Positions 33,678-42,116 of a stretch of 64,000 bases of DNA are shown here, in pieces. This DNA is from Natronosalvus halobius (GTDB taxonomy: Archaea > Halobacteriota > Halobacteria > Halobacteriales > Natrialbaceae). Under the pieces are notes generated by a model, which worked only from the letters and a program-made list of their open reading frames with translations, was not told where the DNA came from and made no database searches. Each line of letters opens with the position of its first letter. The stretch's first letter is position 1. Location of the stretch: NCBI RefSeq assembly GCF_024138145.1, contig NZ_CP099997.1, positions 1 through 64,000 on the forward strand, written 5' to 3'. The translations under genes were made by a program, and so were the position numbers.

Positions 33678-34502
33678 TCACACACTGTCGGTACTGTTGG
33701 CTTCTCCACCGACTTCCGCTCTGGCTTCGGGTACCCACTCCGGTTGGGTAACGTCGATATCTGGATCACCGACCCGATCGACCGTAACCTGAGTGACGAC
33801 GGTCTCCCGTTGATCGCCATCTCCCCGATCGTACTCGAACCGGTAGGACTCGACGTAGCCTGCTTCGTGAACGACCAGTCGAAGCGAACCGTTATCGTAG
33901 CTGTACGGCGCTGTATCCGACTCGAGAACGTACCGCGTCACCCCGTTTTCGTGTGTCGTCGTCACCGTAAACTCGTCCATTGCGGTGAGACCCGTTTCGA
34001 TCGAATCGACCGCTGTGAAGTCGTGTGTGGAGCGCGGTGTATACTCGTATTGCTGTTCGTGCCACCGCTCGTTCCGGATGAAGACGCCGTCCTCGTCCTC
34101 GCTTGCCCACGCCTCTCTCACGACGGTCTCGTTTCCATCCTGGGCGGGTGCATCGAAGGTGTGGCGGAGCGATAGTTCCCCTTCGGCGTCGGCGAGAATT
34201 GTAACCGAACTCGTCCGGACGGGTGTCTCGTTCGACTGTGGGATCAATCTGGAGGTTCGATCGATGCGATACGATCGGTTCGATACGTACGCGTCGTGTG
34301 CCTCGAGTAACGCCTCTGCATCCGTGACGGGTGCCTCGGTGACCCCAGGAAGCACCTCGGTCTCGGGTGACACAGGCTCATCGACGCCGTATGGATCACG
34401 GGTGGGGTCGTCCGCGCCGCCGAATGCACTGCAACCTGCGAGGAGGACGACGAGAGTGAGGAGACTCCACAGCAGAACTCCTCGAGAGCGGCACCCCATC
34501 AC
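33678..34502 (-). CDS. Secreted lipoprotein, haloarchaeal family
   Basis: A 274-aa (273 from ATG 34499) protein. Its N-terminal hydrophobic segment VLLWSLLTLVVLLAGCSAFG ends in a lipobox cysteine (about residue 24), without twin arginines next to the core, so it may use Sec or Tat. The mature part looks beta-rich (RIDRTSRLIPQSNETPVRTS, YRFEYDRGDGDQRETVVTQV), like outer lipoproteins that bind another surface factor; role unknown. GTG 34502 and ATG 34499 are alternative starts. ATTAATA on the minus strand, about 26 nt upstream, is the likely TATA box and sits among nested inverted repeats. Confidence 0.75.
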   Translation of the reverse strand: MMGCRSRGVLLWSLLTLVVLLAGCSAFGGADDPTRDPYGVDEPVSPETEVLPGVTEAPVTDAEALLEAHDAYVSNRSYRIDRTSRLIPQSNETPVRTSSVTILADAEGELSLRHTFDAPAQDGNETVVREAWASEDEDGVFIRNERWHEQQYEYTPRSTHDFTAVDSIETGLTAMDEFTVTTTHENGVTRYVLESDTAPYSYDNGSLRLVVHEAGYVESYRFEYDRGDGDQRETVVTQVTVDRVGDPDIDVTQPEWVPEARAEVGGEANSTDSV

Positions 34503-34507
34503 AGATG

Positions 34508-34570
34508 ACGTTCACTCCACAGGTATTAATTCCATTGCTGTAACACTCGTCGAGTGAACGTTACAGCAAT
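34508..34570. promoter_or_regulatory. Nested inverted repeats in a divergent promoter
   Basis: Three overlapping inverted repeats. ACGTTCACT (34508-34516) pairs with AGTGAACGT (34553-34561). ATTGCTGTAAC (34534-34544) pairs with GTTACAGCAAT (34560-34570). CACTCGTCGAGTG (34544-34556) is palindromic in itself. They surround the TATTAAT box (34523-34529) and lie between the lipoprotein gene and the 51-aa ORF, so they are likely operator sites or mutually exclusive RNA/DNA structures. Confidence 0.7.
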
Positions 34571-34573
34571 CCA

Positions 34574-34729
34574 ATGGAAGCATTTCGATTTTTCACTCCT
34601 GACCGGTTCGAGTCCTCGGCATCCGTCTTCCGGGAGTCGCACGTGGATCGGTTCGGTGACGGCAATCTGCCGCGGCTCCTGGAGGAGGCCAGGTCGGCAC
34701 TCGAGATGCGGTCGAACACCTTGCACTGA
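34574..34729 (+). CDS. Possible small protein, 51 aa, with duplicated 3' end
   Basis: ATG opens an ORF reading MEAFRFFTPDRFESSASVFR and ending LEEARSALEMRSNTLH before TGA 34727. The composition is protein-like and acidic, unlike the shadow frames here. Its last codons (ATG CGG TCG AAC .. CAC TGA) are then repeated three times in the same frame, each copy ending in its own TGA, because of the 33-bp tandem array. No family recognised. It lies directly downstream of the nested inverted repeats. Confidence 0.45.
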   Translation: MEAFRFFTPDRFESSASVFRESHVDRFGDGNLPRLLEEARSALEMRSNTLH

Positions 34730-34833
34730 CGGATCGAGATGCGGTCGAACATCTCGCACTGACGGATCGAGATGCGGTCGAACATCTCGCACTGACGGAT
34801 CGAGATGCGGTCGAACGCCTCACATTGACTGGG
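34702..34833. repeat. 33-bp tandem repeat array with hairpin units, four copies
   Basis: Copies start at 34702, 34735, 34768 and 34801. The two middle copies are essentially identical. Each contains CGAGATG-CGGTCGAA-CATCTCG, a perfect 7-bp stem with 8-base loop; the outer copies have decayed 3' arms. The unit is a multiple of 3 and overlaps the 3' end of the 51-aa ORF. It fills the convergent gap to the DUF5800 gene, so it is also in that gene's 3' untranslated region. Confidence 0.9.
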
Positions 34834-34834
34834 T

Positions 34835-35029
34835 TCAAATGATGTCGGCGATGCGCCGCGGTTCGCCCTGGAGATTCGGCTGTTCGGCCACCATCTGCAG
34901 CACCTCGTGGTCGGTCACCTCGGGGTAGGGTTTCCCGACGGCTTCCTCGATGAGGGCGCGTTCGAGGCGAAACTCAGTTCCTTCGTAGACGACGTCGACG
35001 CCAGCATCGTCGAACGCGAGCGTGGTCAT
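34835..35029 (-). CDS. DUF5800-like small haloarchaeal protein
   Basis: A 64-aa acidic protein starting MTTLAFDDAGVDVVYEGTEF and containing RLERALIEEAVGKPYPEVTD, then HEVLQMVAEQ and GEPRRIADII. I recognise it as the short DUF5800 type found across haloarchaea, whose function is unknown. Its transcript runs directly into the 33-bp hairpin array. ATG 35029 gives the conserved start; nine extra codons are open upstream. Confidence 0.7.
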   Translation of the reverse strand: MTTLAFDDAGVDVVYEGTEFRLERALIEEAVGKPYPEVTDHEVLQMVAEQPNLQGEPRRIADII

Positions 35030-35185
35030 ACCGCCATCGAAGCGATGCGCGAGCAAAAAAGATGCGAACTACGGGGCGTCCGTCGTGAACCGCGGAGCGT
35101 CCGTGCTCTCGACATTGCCAGCGTTCGGCGTCCGAGGCCCCGTCTGCCGTCCGTCAGACGTTCGCGCGGGGTTTATTACCCGGGG

Positions 35186-36058
35186 GTGACATTGGCTCAG
35201 AGTGTGGCGTTCAGTAGCGATCCGCTCGACGAACTCGTCGTGCCGACGGGGACGGAAGCCGAGGAGCACGACCTCGTAACCGGCGGCGACGTACTCGTCG
35301 GCGGCCGGTCGACGGTCGGGTTCGGCGTTCGCGGGCGAAACGTCCTCGCCGGCGAGGGCGCCAAGTTCGGTGGATCGATCGAGGCCGAGGGGGACTGTCG
35401 ACTCGACATGTGGTGTGAGGTGGCCGACAACGTCCTCGTCGGTGAGGACGCCTACCTCGGCGAACGCGTCCACGTCGGCGGCGAACTCAAGGTCGCAGGG
35501 GACCTCGATATCGGCGACGACGTCGACATTGAGGAGGGATTCGAGGCTAACGGCTGGATCGTCATCCGCAACCCGATGCCGACGATCATCTTCCTGTTCA
35601 TGTACCTCAAACACCTCCTCCTGATTGGCGAGGAAGACGCCGCCCAGCAGCTCATCTCCGAGGTCGTCGACGACGACGCCGAACCCGAGACGGAACCGCT
35701 CGTCATCCCGCGGAACGCGACCGTCAGCGACGACGCCTGGCGGGTCTCGACGCCGGCCAGGATCGGCGACGACTGCCGACTCCACGGGAACGTCCGCGCG
35801 GAAACGATTTCCGTTGGTACCGACGGCAACGTCTTCGGTAGCCTGCGCGCTCGAGGCGACATCGCGGTTGGCGAAGGAACCCGTATCCACGGCGACGTAA
35901 CGACTCGAGACGGTGCCGTCGCGCTCGGCTCCGACGTTCGCGTGCTGGGCGACGTCTCCTGCTCGGACCTCGAACTCGGCCCCGGTGCGGAGGTCGACGG
36001 CTCGATCCGGGCCAGCGGCGAAATCACGATGAGGACGACGGAGCGCGATCTCGAGTAG
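35186..36058 (+). CDS. Bactofilin-like polymer-forming protein (beta-helix)
   Basis: A 290-aa protein of short hydrophobic/Gly repeats of a right-handed beta-helix (GGDVLVGGRSTVGFGVRGRN, GSIEAEGDCRLDMWCEVADN, then in the second half GNVRAETISVGTDGNVFGSL and GDIAVGEGTRIHGDVTTRDG). A hydrophobic loop (MPTIIFLFMYLKHLLLIGEE, about residues 131-150) splits two helix halves and may touch the membrane. Bactofilin-like proteins form filaments that position enzymes or shape cells. GTG 35186 or GTG 35204 may be the start; a TTTATTA box near 35173 fits the latter as leaderless. Confidence 0.75.
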   Translation: MTLAQSVAFSSDPLDELVVPTGTEAEEHDLVTGGDVLVGGRSTVGFGVRGRNVLAGEGAKFGGSIEAEGDCRLDMWCEVADNVLVGEDAYLGERVHVGGELKVAGDLDIGDDVDIEEGFEANGWIVIRNPMPTIIFLFMYLKHLLLIGEEDAAQQLISEVVDDDAEPETEPLVIPRNATVSDDAWRVSTPARIGDDCRLHGNVRAETISVGTDGNVFGSLRARGDIAVGEGTRIHGDVTTRDGAVALGSDVRVLGDVSCSDLELGPGAEVDGSIRASGEITMRTTERDLE

Positions 36059-36204
36059 CGCGCTCGAGCGACGTCGGCGGCTCGCAACTATCGTTCTGAT
36101 GACTATAATGTGACGCGTCGACCGTATGCTATCGCCGCGGGTGTCGGAAAAATCGATTCGTCGGTCGAAAAAAACCGCTACGTCAGCGGATTTCACCACC
36201 ATTC

Positions 36205-36210
36205 TTAATA
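36205..36210 (+). promoter_or_regulatory. TATA box of the etf operon
   Basis: TTAATA (within ATTCTTAATAACACC), giving a predicted start near 36233 and a leader of about 45 nt before the etfB ATG. The region just upstream includes an A7 run (36163-36180). Confidence 0.5.
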
Positions 36211-36276
36211 ACACCTGTTGTGATGGAACGTACTAGGCATGATACGAACAACCATACCACGTCCGCGGGGGCGATT

Positions 36277-37140
36277 ATGCGATCGATAGTACTGACGAAG
36301 GGCGTCCCGGACTTCTCGGAGGGGGCCGTCTCCTTCGACGAGGACGGTCACTTAGAGCGGGGGAAGACGCCGACGGTGATGAACCCGAACGACTACTTCG
36401 CGCTCCAGGCCGCCCTGCAGACCAAGGTCCGCCACGGCGGACACGTTACGGGGATGAGTATGGGGCCACCGAGTTACGCGAGCGTCCTGGAGGAGGCGAT
36501 GGGATCAGTCTACGCCGACGACAGCATCCTGCTCTCGGATCGCGAACTCGCGGCGTCGGACACCTGGGCGACCGCGATCACGCTCTCGGCGGGGGTCGAG
36601 AAGTACCAGGAGGAGATCGCGGACGTCGACCTGGTGTTCGCGGGTTTCAAGACGGCCGACGGGGAGACGGGCCACACCGGCCCGCAGACCACCTGGTGTC
36701 TCGACTGGCCGATCGTCACCCACGTCCTGGCGCTGGACATCGACCCCGACGAGGGAATGCTGCGAGCGAAGCGTCTCGTCGAGGGCGACGTCGACGAGAT
36801 CGAGACGGTCGAGGCGCCCCTGCCGTGTGTCGTCATCGCCGATCCGGAGTTCGAACCGACCTACCGAAAGGCGGCTCACCGCCTCGAGCACAAGCGACTC
36901 CGCGCCGAGACCCAGGAGCGGGTGGTCGACCACGAGGAGCAACTGAGGACGTGGAACCACCAGGATCTCAACCTCGATCCGGACTACATCGGCCTGGACG
37001 GGTCGCCCACCATCGTCTCCTCGGTCGACCCGATACCGAAGGCCCCCTCCGAGCGGGAGGCCACGATGGTCGATCCGGGCGACGACGACGGGATGGGACA
37101 GGTTGTCGAGGAACTGCAGCCGTTTGCGACGGGTGACTGA
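36277..37140 (+). CDS. etfB: Electron transfer flavoprotein beta subunit (EtfB/FixA)
   Basis: Small subunit of the ETF heterodimer, which passes electrons from acyl-CoA and other dehydrogenases to the quinone pool. The start MRSIVLTKGVPDFSEGAVSF, then RGKTPTVMNPNDYFALQAAL and LVFAGFKTADGETGHTGPQT (AMP-binding side) and WCLDWPIVTHVLALDIDPDE are family features. 287 aa. ATG 36277 is chosen as it gives the conserved N-terminus. A longer GTG start at 36220 lies upstream of the predicted transcript start. The operon continues with etfA after 2 nt. Confidence 0.9.
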   Translation: MRSIVLTKGVPDFSEGAVSFDEDGHLERGKTPTVMNPNDYFALQAALQTKVRHGGHVTGMSMGPPSYASVLEEAMGSVYADDSILLSDRELAASDTWATAITLSAGVEKYQEEIADVDLVFAGFKTADGETGHTGPQTTWCLDWPIVTHVLALDIDPDEGMLRAKRLVEGDVDEIETVEAPLPCVVIADPEFEPTYRKAAHRLEHKRLRAETQERVVDHEEQLRTWNHQDLNLDPDYIGLDGSPTIVSSVDPIPKAPSEREATMVDPGDDDGMGQVVEELQPFATGD

Positions 37141-37142
37141 TC

Positions 37143-38783
37143 ATGACACTGGATCCTGACGAGTACACGGTAGGGGAATTGCGCGACGAGCTGGACGCGG
37201 TCGACGACCTCGAGACCGTTCAGTCGGTCCTCGAGGCCGAACAGACCGGGCAGAACCGGAAGACGGCCCGCGAGGTAATCGAGCGACGGCTCGAGGTGCT
37301 CGGCGAGGACGCCGGGACCGAAACCGACGACGAGACCGAGGGTGAGTACGAGGAGACGCGGAAGGACGTCGGCGAGGACGCCGAAGGGGAGGAAGTAGAG
37401 ACCGAGTCCGAGTCGGACGAGACGACTGAAGCCGTGGAAGAAGCGAATGTCGAGGAGGAAGCGGACGAAGCGGAAGCCGGGGACGAATCGGATGAAGCGG
37501 AAGCCGAGGAGGAATCGGATGAAGCGGAAGCCGAGGAGAAAGAAGACGACGGACTCTCTCACCCGACTCGAGACAAGAAGCACATCCGCGCGCTCCAGGG
37601 CGGCACCTACCGCGACATGTGGGTGTTCTGTGAGACCCAGCAGGGCGAACTGCTCGACGTCTCGAAGGAGATGCTCGGGAAGGCCCGCGAGCTAATGGAC
37701 GACTACGCCGAGGAGTACGAGGAAGAGGACGTCGTCGCCTTCCTCATGGGCGACGATTGCCAGGGCCTGGCCGAGGAGGCCATCGCCTACGGGGCCGACG
37801 TCGCCGTCTACCACGAGGACGACCGCCTCGAACGATTCCTGCACACGCCGTTCACCCGGATCACGGCACACATGGCCCGTGGTCAGGGAAGCGAGGAGAG
37901 CACCGACTGGCGTGATTACGACGAACCGCGATACGCCCTCTACCCGGCGACGAACAACGGCCGGGACCTCTCGGCACTCGTCCAGGGCGAACTCGACTCC
38001 GGGCTAGCGTCGGACTGTTCGGACCTCTTCATCGAACCGGAGAAGATCTCGAACCCGGTCAAGACCGGCGAACCCGGCGTCAAGAAGACGTTCGAGCGCG
38101 TGCTCCACATGAAGCGCCCGGACTTCTCGGGCTTCGAGTACTCGACGATCCTCTGCCTGGACAACCCGGATCGGGACTTCCACCCGCAGGGGGCCTCCGT
38201 GATTCCGGGGACCTTCGACGTCCCCGAGCCCGATTACGACCGTGAGGGACTCGTCGTCGAACACGAGATGGACCTCGAGGACGAGTGGTTCAGCGTCGAG
38301 ATCACCGAACACGACACCCTCGAGGGCGGCGTCGACCTCACGGGACACGACGTCGTCGTCTGTCTCGGGCGCGGTATCAGCGACGACCCGACCCTCGGGA
38401 TGGAACTCGGCCTCGAACTGGCCGACGCTTTCGAGGACGCCGCCCTGGGGATCACCAGGGGCATCGTCACCTCGTCCTACCAGTTCGAGGGCCACGTCGA
38501 GCAGTACTCGAAGGAAGAGCGCCAGATCGGCGAGACGGGGCAGATCGTCGCACCGCCGCTTTACATCGCCGCCGGCGTGTCTGGAGCAGTCCAGCACAAG
38601 GTCGGCATGGACGAGTCGGACACCATCGTCGCCATCAACACCGATCCGGAGGCGACGATCAGGGACTTCAGCGACTACTTCATCGAAGGCGACCTCTTCG
38701 ACGTACTGCCGCGGCTCACCGAGGCGGTGAAGTCCGGGGAGTTACCGATGGAGGCCGCGGCCGACGGAGGTGAAGCGGAATGA
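37143..38783 (+). CDS. etfA: Electron transfer flavoprotein alpha subunit (EtfA/FixB), extended N-terminus
   Basis: FAD-binding subunit of ETF. The C-terminal domain carries VCLGRGISDDPTLGMELGLE, then GETGQIVAPPLYIAAGVSGA and QHKVGMDESDTIVAINTDPE (about residues 460-510), the FAD site. At 546 aa it is about 200 longer than usual. The first 55 residues form a helical module (YTVGELRDELDAVDDLETVQ, then RKTAREVIERRLEVLG). Residues 56-138 are almost pure Asp/Glu with an AEEESDEAEAEE repeat, a disordered tether. Its 3' end overlaps fixC by 4 nt. Confidence 0.9.
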   Translation: MTLDPDEYTVGELRDELDAVDDLETVQSVLEAEQTGQNRKTAREVIERRLEVLGEDAGTETDDETEGEYEETRKDVGEDAEGEEVETESESDETTEAVEEANVEEEADEAEAGDESDEAEAEEESDEAEAEEKEDDGLSHPTRDKKHIRALQGGTYRDMWVFCETQQGELLDVSKEMLGKARELMDDYAEEYEEEDVVAFLMGDDCQGLAEEAIAYGADVAVYHEDDRLERFLHTPFTRITAHMARGQGSEESTDWRDYDEPRYALYPATNNGRDLSALVQGELDSGLASDCSDLFIEPEKISNPVKTGEPGVKKTFERVLHMKRPDFSGFEYSTILCLDNPDRDFHPQGASVIPGTFDVPEPDYDREGLVVEHEMDLEDEWFSVEITEHDTLEGGVDLTGHDVVVCLGRGISDDPTLGMELGLELADAFEDAALGITRGIVTSSYQFEGHVEQYSKEERQIGETGQIVAPPLYIAAGVSGAVQHKVGMDESDTIVAINTDPEATIRDFSDYFIEGDLFDVLPRLTEAVKSGELPMEAAADGGEAE

Positions 38784-40465
38784 GCGCCAGCGAAGGCGGC
38801 GAGTACGAACACTACGAGGCCATCGTCGTCGGCTGTGGCCCCGGTGGGGCCGCGGCGGCGGCGCGACTGGCGCAGCACGGCATCGAGACGCTCGTCCTGG
38901 AGCGGGGAGTCGAGGCCGGCTCGAAGAACGTCTCCGGCGGCCTCATCTACGCCGAGGAGTCCGCGCCGTACACGATCGACGACTTCTTCCCGAACTTCCG
39001 GGAGGAAGCGTCCGAACGGCCGATCACCGACTACGAGATCCACAACATCGCCGGCCGGAAGGTCAAGTCCTACGATCTGACGGACCTTCACGAGCACGAC
39101 ACCGAGTGGTGCGACGCCGTTCTCCGCCGACACATGGACGGCTGGCTCGAGGACCGGGTCCACGAACTGACGAGCGAGAACGGCGGCGGGTTGTTGACCG
39201 GCGTGCGCGTCAACGGCCTCCTGCGGGAGAACGGCGAGATCGTGGGCGTCACCTGCGACGAACTCGACCCGATCACGGCCGACTTCATCGTCGCCGCCGA
39301 CGGCGCCAACTCCGAACTTGCGCGCGACGCAGGCCTGATGGACTGGGAGGAGCCCGACGAGTGGTTCCAGGGCGTCAAGGCCGTCGTCGAGATGGATCCC
39401 GAGGTCATCAACGACCGCTTCGACATCGAGGAGGGCGAGGGCGTCGCTCACCTCTTCTCGGGCGACCTCTTCGACGACGTCCGCGGCGGCGGCTTCCTCT
39501 ACACTAACGAGGATACCCTCTCGATCGGGACCGTCTTCCACCTGGACAGCCTCGTCGCCGAGCAGGCCGAGCCACACGAACTGCTCGACGCCCTGCTTAC
39601 CCACCCGCTGCTCGCCCAGTGGCTCGACGAGGAGTACGTCGAACTCGAGTACGGCGCGAAACTCGTCCCCGACTCGAAGAAGGTCGCCCACCGCGAACCC
39701 TACAGCGACCGGCTCGTGCTCGTCGGTGACGCTGGCGGGCAGATGCAGGCCCAGGGGCCGATCATCAAGGGGATGAACCACGCAGTCACTGCAGGTGCGC
39801 TCGCGGCCGACGCCCACGCGGTCACCCGCGGAAACGCCGACGCCGAAGCGGCCGGGCGACGGTACACGACGATGCTCGAACAGTCGGGCACGATGGGCAA
39901 ACTCCGCCCGCGGCGCTACGAGATGACGAGCCCCGTCGGCGAACACGGCCTGGTTACGCGGGCAATCGAGGGCGTCCTGGGTTCGCCGGTCGGCTCTGCC
40001 GCCGTCGGGAATCGACTCTCGAATCGGCTACTCGAGAAGGCCTACAACTCCCCGACGCTCGTCGGGATGCTCCCCGACACGGAGACGGGCTACACCACCT
40101 TGCCGTCGATCATCGGGGAAAAGCAGGGGCGGACGATCCACTGGGACAACGAGGTCGAACCGCCGACGCTGGAAGAGCGCATCGGCGACCTGACCTACGA
40201 CACGGACGTCGGCAATCCGCACATCCGACTGCGCGACAACTCAGTGGAGGCGAGCGGCGCCGCCGTCTACGCCTGCCCGGTCAGCGCCGAGGACTTCGGC
40301 GGCGGCTGTTACCGCTCGGAGACCGTCAAGACAAACGGCGGCGAGGAGACGGTCGTCAGCCTCGACACCCAGCCCTGCGTCGAGTGTGGCACGTGTGCCA
40401 TCGTCGCCGACACCGAGTGGGAACACCCCCGCGGCGGGAAGGGCGTCGAGTTCCGGCAGGGGTAG
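38780..40465 (+). CDS. fixC: ETF:quinone oxidoreductase FixC fused to a FixX-like domain
   Basis: Membrane-associated flavoprotein that takes electrons from ETF to menaquinone. The N-terminal FAD motif is VVGCGPGGAAAAARLAQHGI (about residues 16-35), with VVAADGANSELARDAG in the middle. The C-terminal ~85 residues carry CPVSAEDFGGGCYRSE and PCVECGTCAIVADTEWEHPR, a FixX-like ferredoxin/4Fe-4S segment normally encoded separately. The total of 561 aa fits a fixC plus fixX fusion. It overlaps etfA (ATGA). Four nt separate it from the next gene. Confidence 0.88.
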   Translation: MSASEGGEYEHYEAIVVGCGPGGAAAAARLAQHGIETLVLERGVEAGSKNVSGGLIYAEESAPYTIDDFFPNFREEASERPITDYEIHNIAGRKVKSYDLTDLHEHDTEWCDAVLRRHMDGWLEDRVHELTSENGGGLLTGVRVNGLLRENGEIVGVTCDELDPITADFIVAADGANSELARDAGLMDWEEPDEWFQGVKAVVEMDPEVINDRFDIEEGEGVAHLFSGDLFDDVRGGGFLYTNEDTLSIGTVFHLDSLVAEQAEPHELLDALLTHPLLAQWLDEEYVELEYGAKLVPDSKKVAHREPYSDRLVLVGDAGGQMQAQGPIIKGMNHAVTAGALAADAHAVTRGNADAEAAGRRYTTMLEQSGTMGKLRPRRYEMTSPVGEHGLVTRAIEGVLGSPVGSAAVGNRLSNRLLEKAYNSPTLVGMLPDTETGYTTLPSIIGEKQGRTIHWDNEVEPPTLEERIGDLTYDTDVGNPHIRLRDNSVEASGAAVYACPVSAEDFGGGCYRSETVKTNGGEETVVSLDTQPCVECGTCAIVADTEWEHPRGGKGVEFRQG

Positions 40466-40469
40466 CTAA

Positions 40470-40826
40470 ATGAGTCGGTACGGTCCCCGGATCGCCGCCC
40501 TCGAGCGCCGGGCCGAACGCGACCGCGAGGCGTTCGATCCGGCGGCTGCCACGGTCGCAGACGGACGGCAGTACCTTCGAGACGGGGCCGGACAGGCGAT
40601 CTGGCTCTACGTCGAGGCGCGAACGGGTGGTCGAATGGTCCCGTTTTCGGAACCGGAGTTGACCGCCCTGCGGACGTCGATGAACGGCTGGCTCGAGCTA
40701 TACGCTCGCTGTCACGGCGTCGAACTCGAGGCCGAGTTCACCGTTCGCGAAGCCGCAGAAGTGTTGCTCGAGACGCGAAACGTCTTCGACACGGCGCAGT
40801 TGTTGACGCGGGTTCCGGAGCGGTAA
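40470..40826 (+). CDS. Small protein at the end of the etf-fix operon, unknown function
   Basis: A 118-aa mostly helical protein (MSRYGPRIAALERRAERDRE, then GRQYLRDGAGQAIWLYVEAR, then FTVREAAEVLLETRNVFDTA). It starts 4 nt after fixC, so it is co-transcribed. It may be an accessory or redox-linked subunit. No motif such as Cys pairs is seen. No family recognised with certainty. Confidence 0.65.
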   Translation: MSRYGPRIAALERRAERDREAFDPAAATVADGRQYLRDGAGQAIWLYVEARTGGRMVPFSEPELTALRTSMNGWLELYARCHGVELEAEFTVREAAEVLLETRNVFDTAQLLTRVPER

Positions 40827-40884
40827 GGGTGCCACCGCCCGAATCGGCGTGTTTTAGTTTACTTCGCGTGCGCATTCGAATAAT

Positions 40885-41424
40885 ATGAAGGCTGAACGGC
40901 GATTTCGTGTATTCACCATCGTCCTGGTCGTACTCGGCACAGGTATGGGGGCTCTCGGCTGGCGTTTCGGGGGCGTTGGCGAAGTCGTTCTCGGAACACT
41001 GGCTGTGGCTCTCGGTATGGTACTCTATTCGTTCGCCCGTCGTTCCCCTGAAGCGATACGTGCGTCGACGGAGTCGACACGTGAGTCCCTGATCGTTCAA
41101 CTCGCCACTGCAATTGTCCTGTTCATATTCCTCGCGTATCTGGGTACGATGGTCAGTTCCGTCGATTCGTCTGCTGTTCTCGCCGTTCCCGCTTCACCAG
41201 TGCTCGCGACAGGCGGGATACTTCTCGGTGTTTCGTTCGGTGGCCTCTTGCCGATTCTCGCACGGTCGGGTGGACACTCCAGTTTCGTGACTGCCGTCGG
41301 GAACGCACTCACGTCGGCAGTGTTCCTGGGTCTGTTCGTCGTCGCACCTCCCACGAGTGTGGTGTATGCGACGGCGTACCTGGCGAGTCGAACTGGTGTT
41401 CTCTGGCGTGGATTCCGACCGTGA
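40885..41424 (+). CDS. Four-helix membrane protein, unknown function
   Basis: A 179-aa integral membrane protein with five hydrophobic segments: FTIVLVVLGTGMGALGWRFG, VVLGTLAVALGMVLYSF, LATAIVLFIFLAYLGTM, AVPASPVLATGGILLGVSFG plus GLLPILA, and SAVFLGLFVVAPPTSVVYAT. Weak TATA-like TTTTAGTTT sits about 30 nt upstream. The use of GTT/TCG/GTG codons is less biased than in neighbours, possibly transferred. No family recognised. Confidence 0.65.
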   Translation: MKAERRFRVFTIVLVVLGTGMGALGWRFGGVGEVVLGTLAVALGMVLYSFARRSPEAIRASTESTRESLIVQLATAIVLFIFLAYLGTMVSSVDSSAVLAVPASPVLATGGILLGVSFGGLLPILARSGGHSSFVTAVGNALTSAVFLGLFVVAPPTSVVYATAYLASRTGVLWRGFRP

Positions 41425-41528
41425 AATCACTATAGTAGAGTCAGGAGGTCGACCCACGCACCACTATCGGGTTTACGACCGACAGGAACGTACAACTAAC
41501 AGAGAAGTGGTTCGCTCCCTGTCCGTTA

Positions 41529-41966
41529 CTACGATCGCGTGACGACCGTCGTCGACTCAGCCGTCTCCTCGAGCACGCGGTGGGCGTAGAAGGCCACGGA
41601 GAAGTCCTGCGGGGAGGGGATCGAACACGCCAGCCAGCCGACGAGGACGGCGGCGACGGCCGGATGCGAACTCGGGAACGCGGTTGCGAGGACCAGCGCG
41701 GGCACCGCGAGTACGAAGGGGATCATCGCTGCGGTCCGAAGCTGCCAGGGGGGTTCGTCCCCGGTCGGCCGCGGGTGAACGGCCGCCCAGGGACAGCTCG
41801 CCAGGGCGGCGAGGACGCCGTCGCGTCGGTCGGGGAAGTACACGACGTCGTAGTCGATGCCGGCGAGTCGAAGTACCAGGGCGTGGGCCCACTCGTGGGC
41901 GACCAGGCCGAGCAGTACCGTTATCGGGAGGGCGATTCCAGCAACCAGTAGATCGATTCCGTTCAT
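41529..41966 (-). CDS. HEXXH membrane metalloprotease-like protein
   Basis: A 145-aa membrane protein. The first span LLVAGIALPITVLLGLVAHE runs into the zinc motif HEWAH (about residues 23-27), the pattern of site-2-type (M50) proteases in the membrane. Then LRTAAMIPFVLAVPALVLAT and HPAVAAVLVGWLACSIPSPQ, with the Pro-Ser-Pro-Gln-Asp end supplying a possible third ligand. It is too short for a full S2P protease and may be a non-proteolytic relative. The start at MNGIDLL is preferred over a longer frame. Confidence 0.65.
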   Translation of the reverse strand: MNGIDLLVAGIALPITVLLGLVAHEWAHALVLRLAGIDYDVVYFPDRRDGVLAALASCPWAAVHPRPTGDEPPWQLRTAAMIPFVLAVPALVLATAFPSSHPAVAAVLVGWLACSIPSPQDFSVAFYAHRVLEETAESTTVVTRS

Positions 41967-42116
41967 TCGTCGTTTGCGCTCGTATCGGTCTCTCACGAAC
42001 GGGTTATCAATCCGTCGGTCTGACCAACTCACGCACTCGAGGATTCGAGTCGGGGGAGAAACCGTTCGGGGTGGATAGTTTGCGACTTGAAGTAGGCGCC
42101 AACCCGGCGGCACGAT

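Noticed and set aside
34702-34833. CRISPR array
   Set aside because: The 33-bp units are directly adjacent, with no unique spacers between them, and there are no cas genes.
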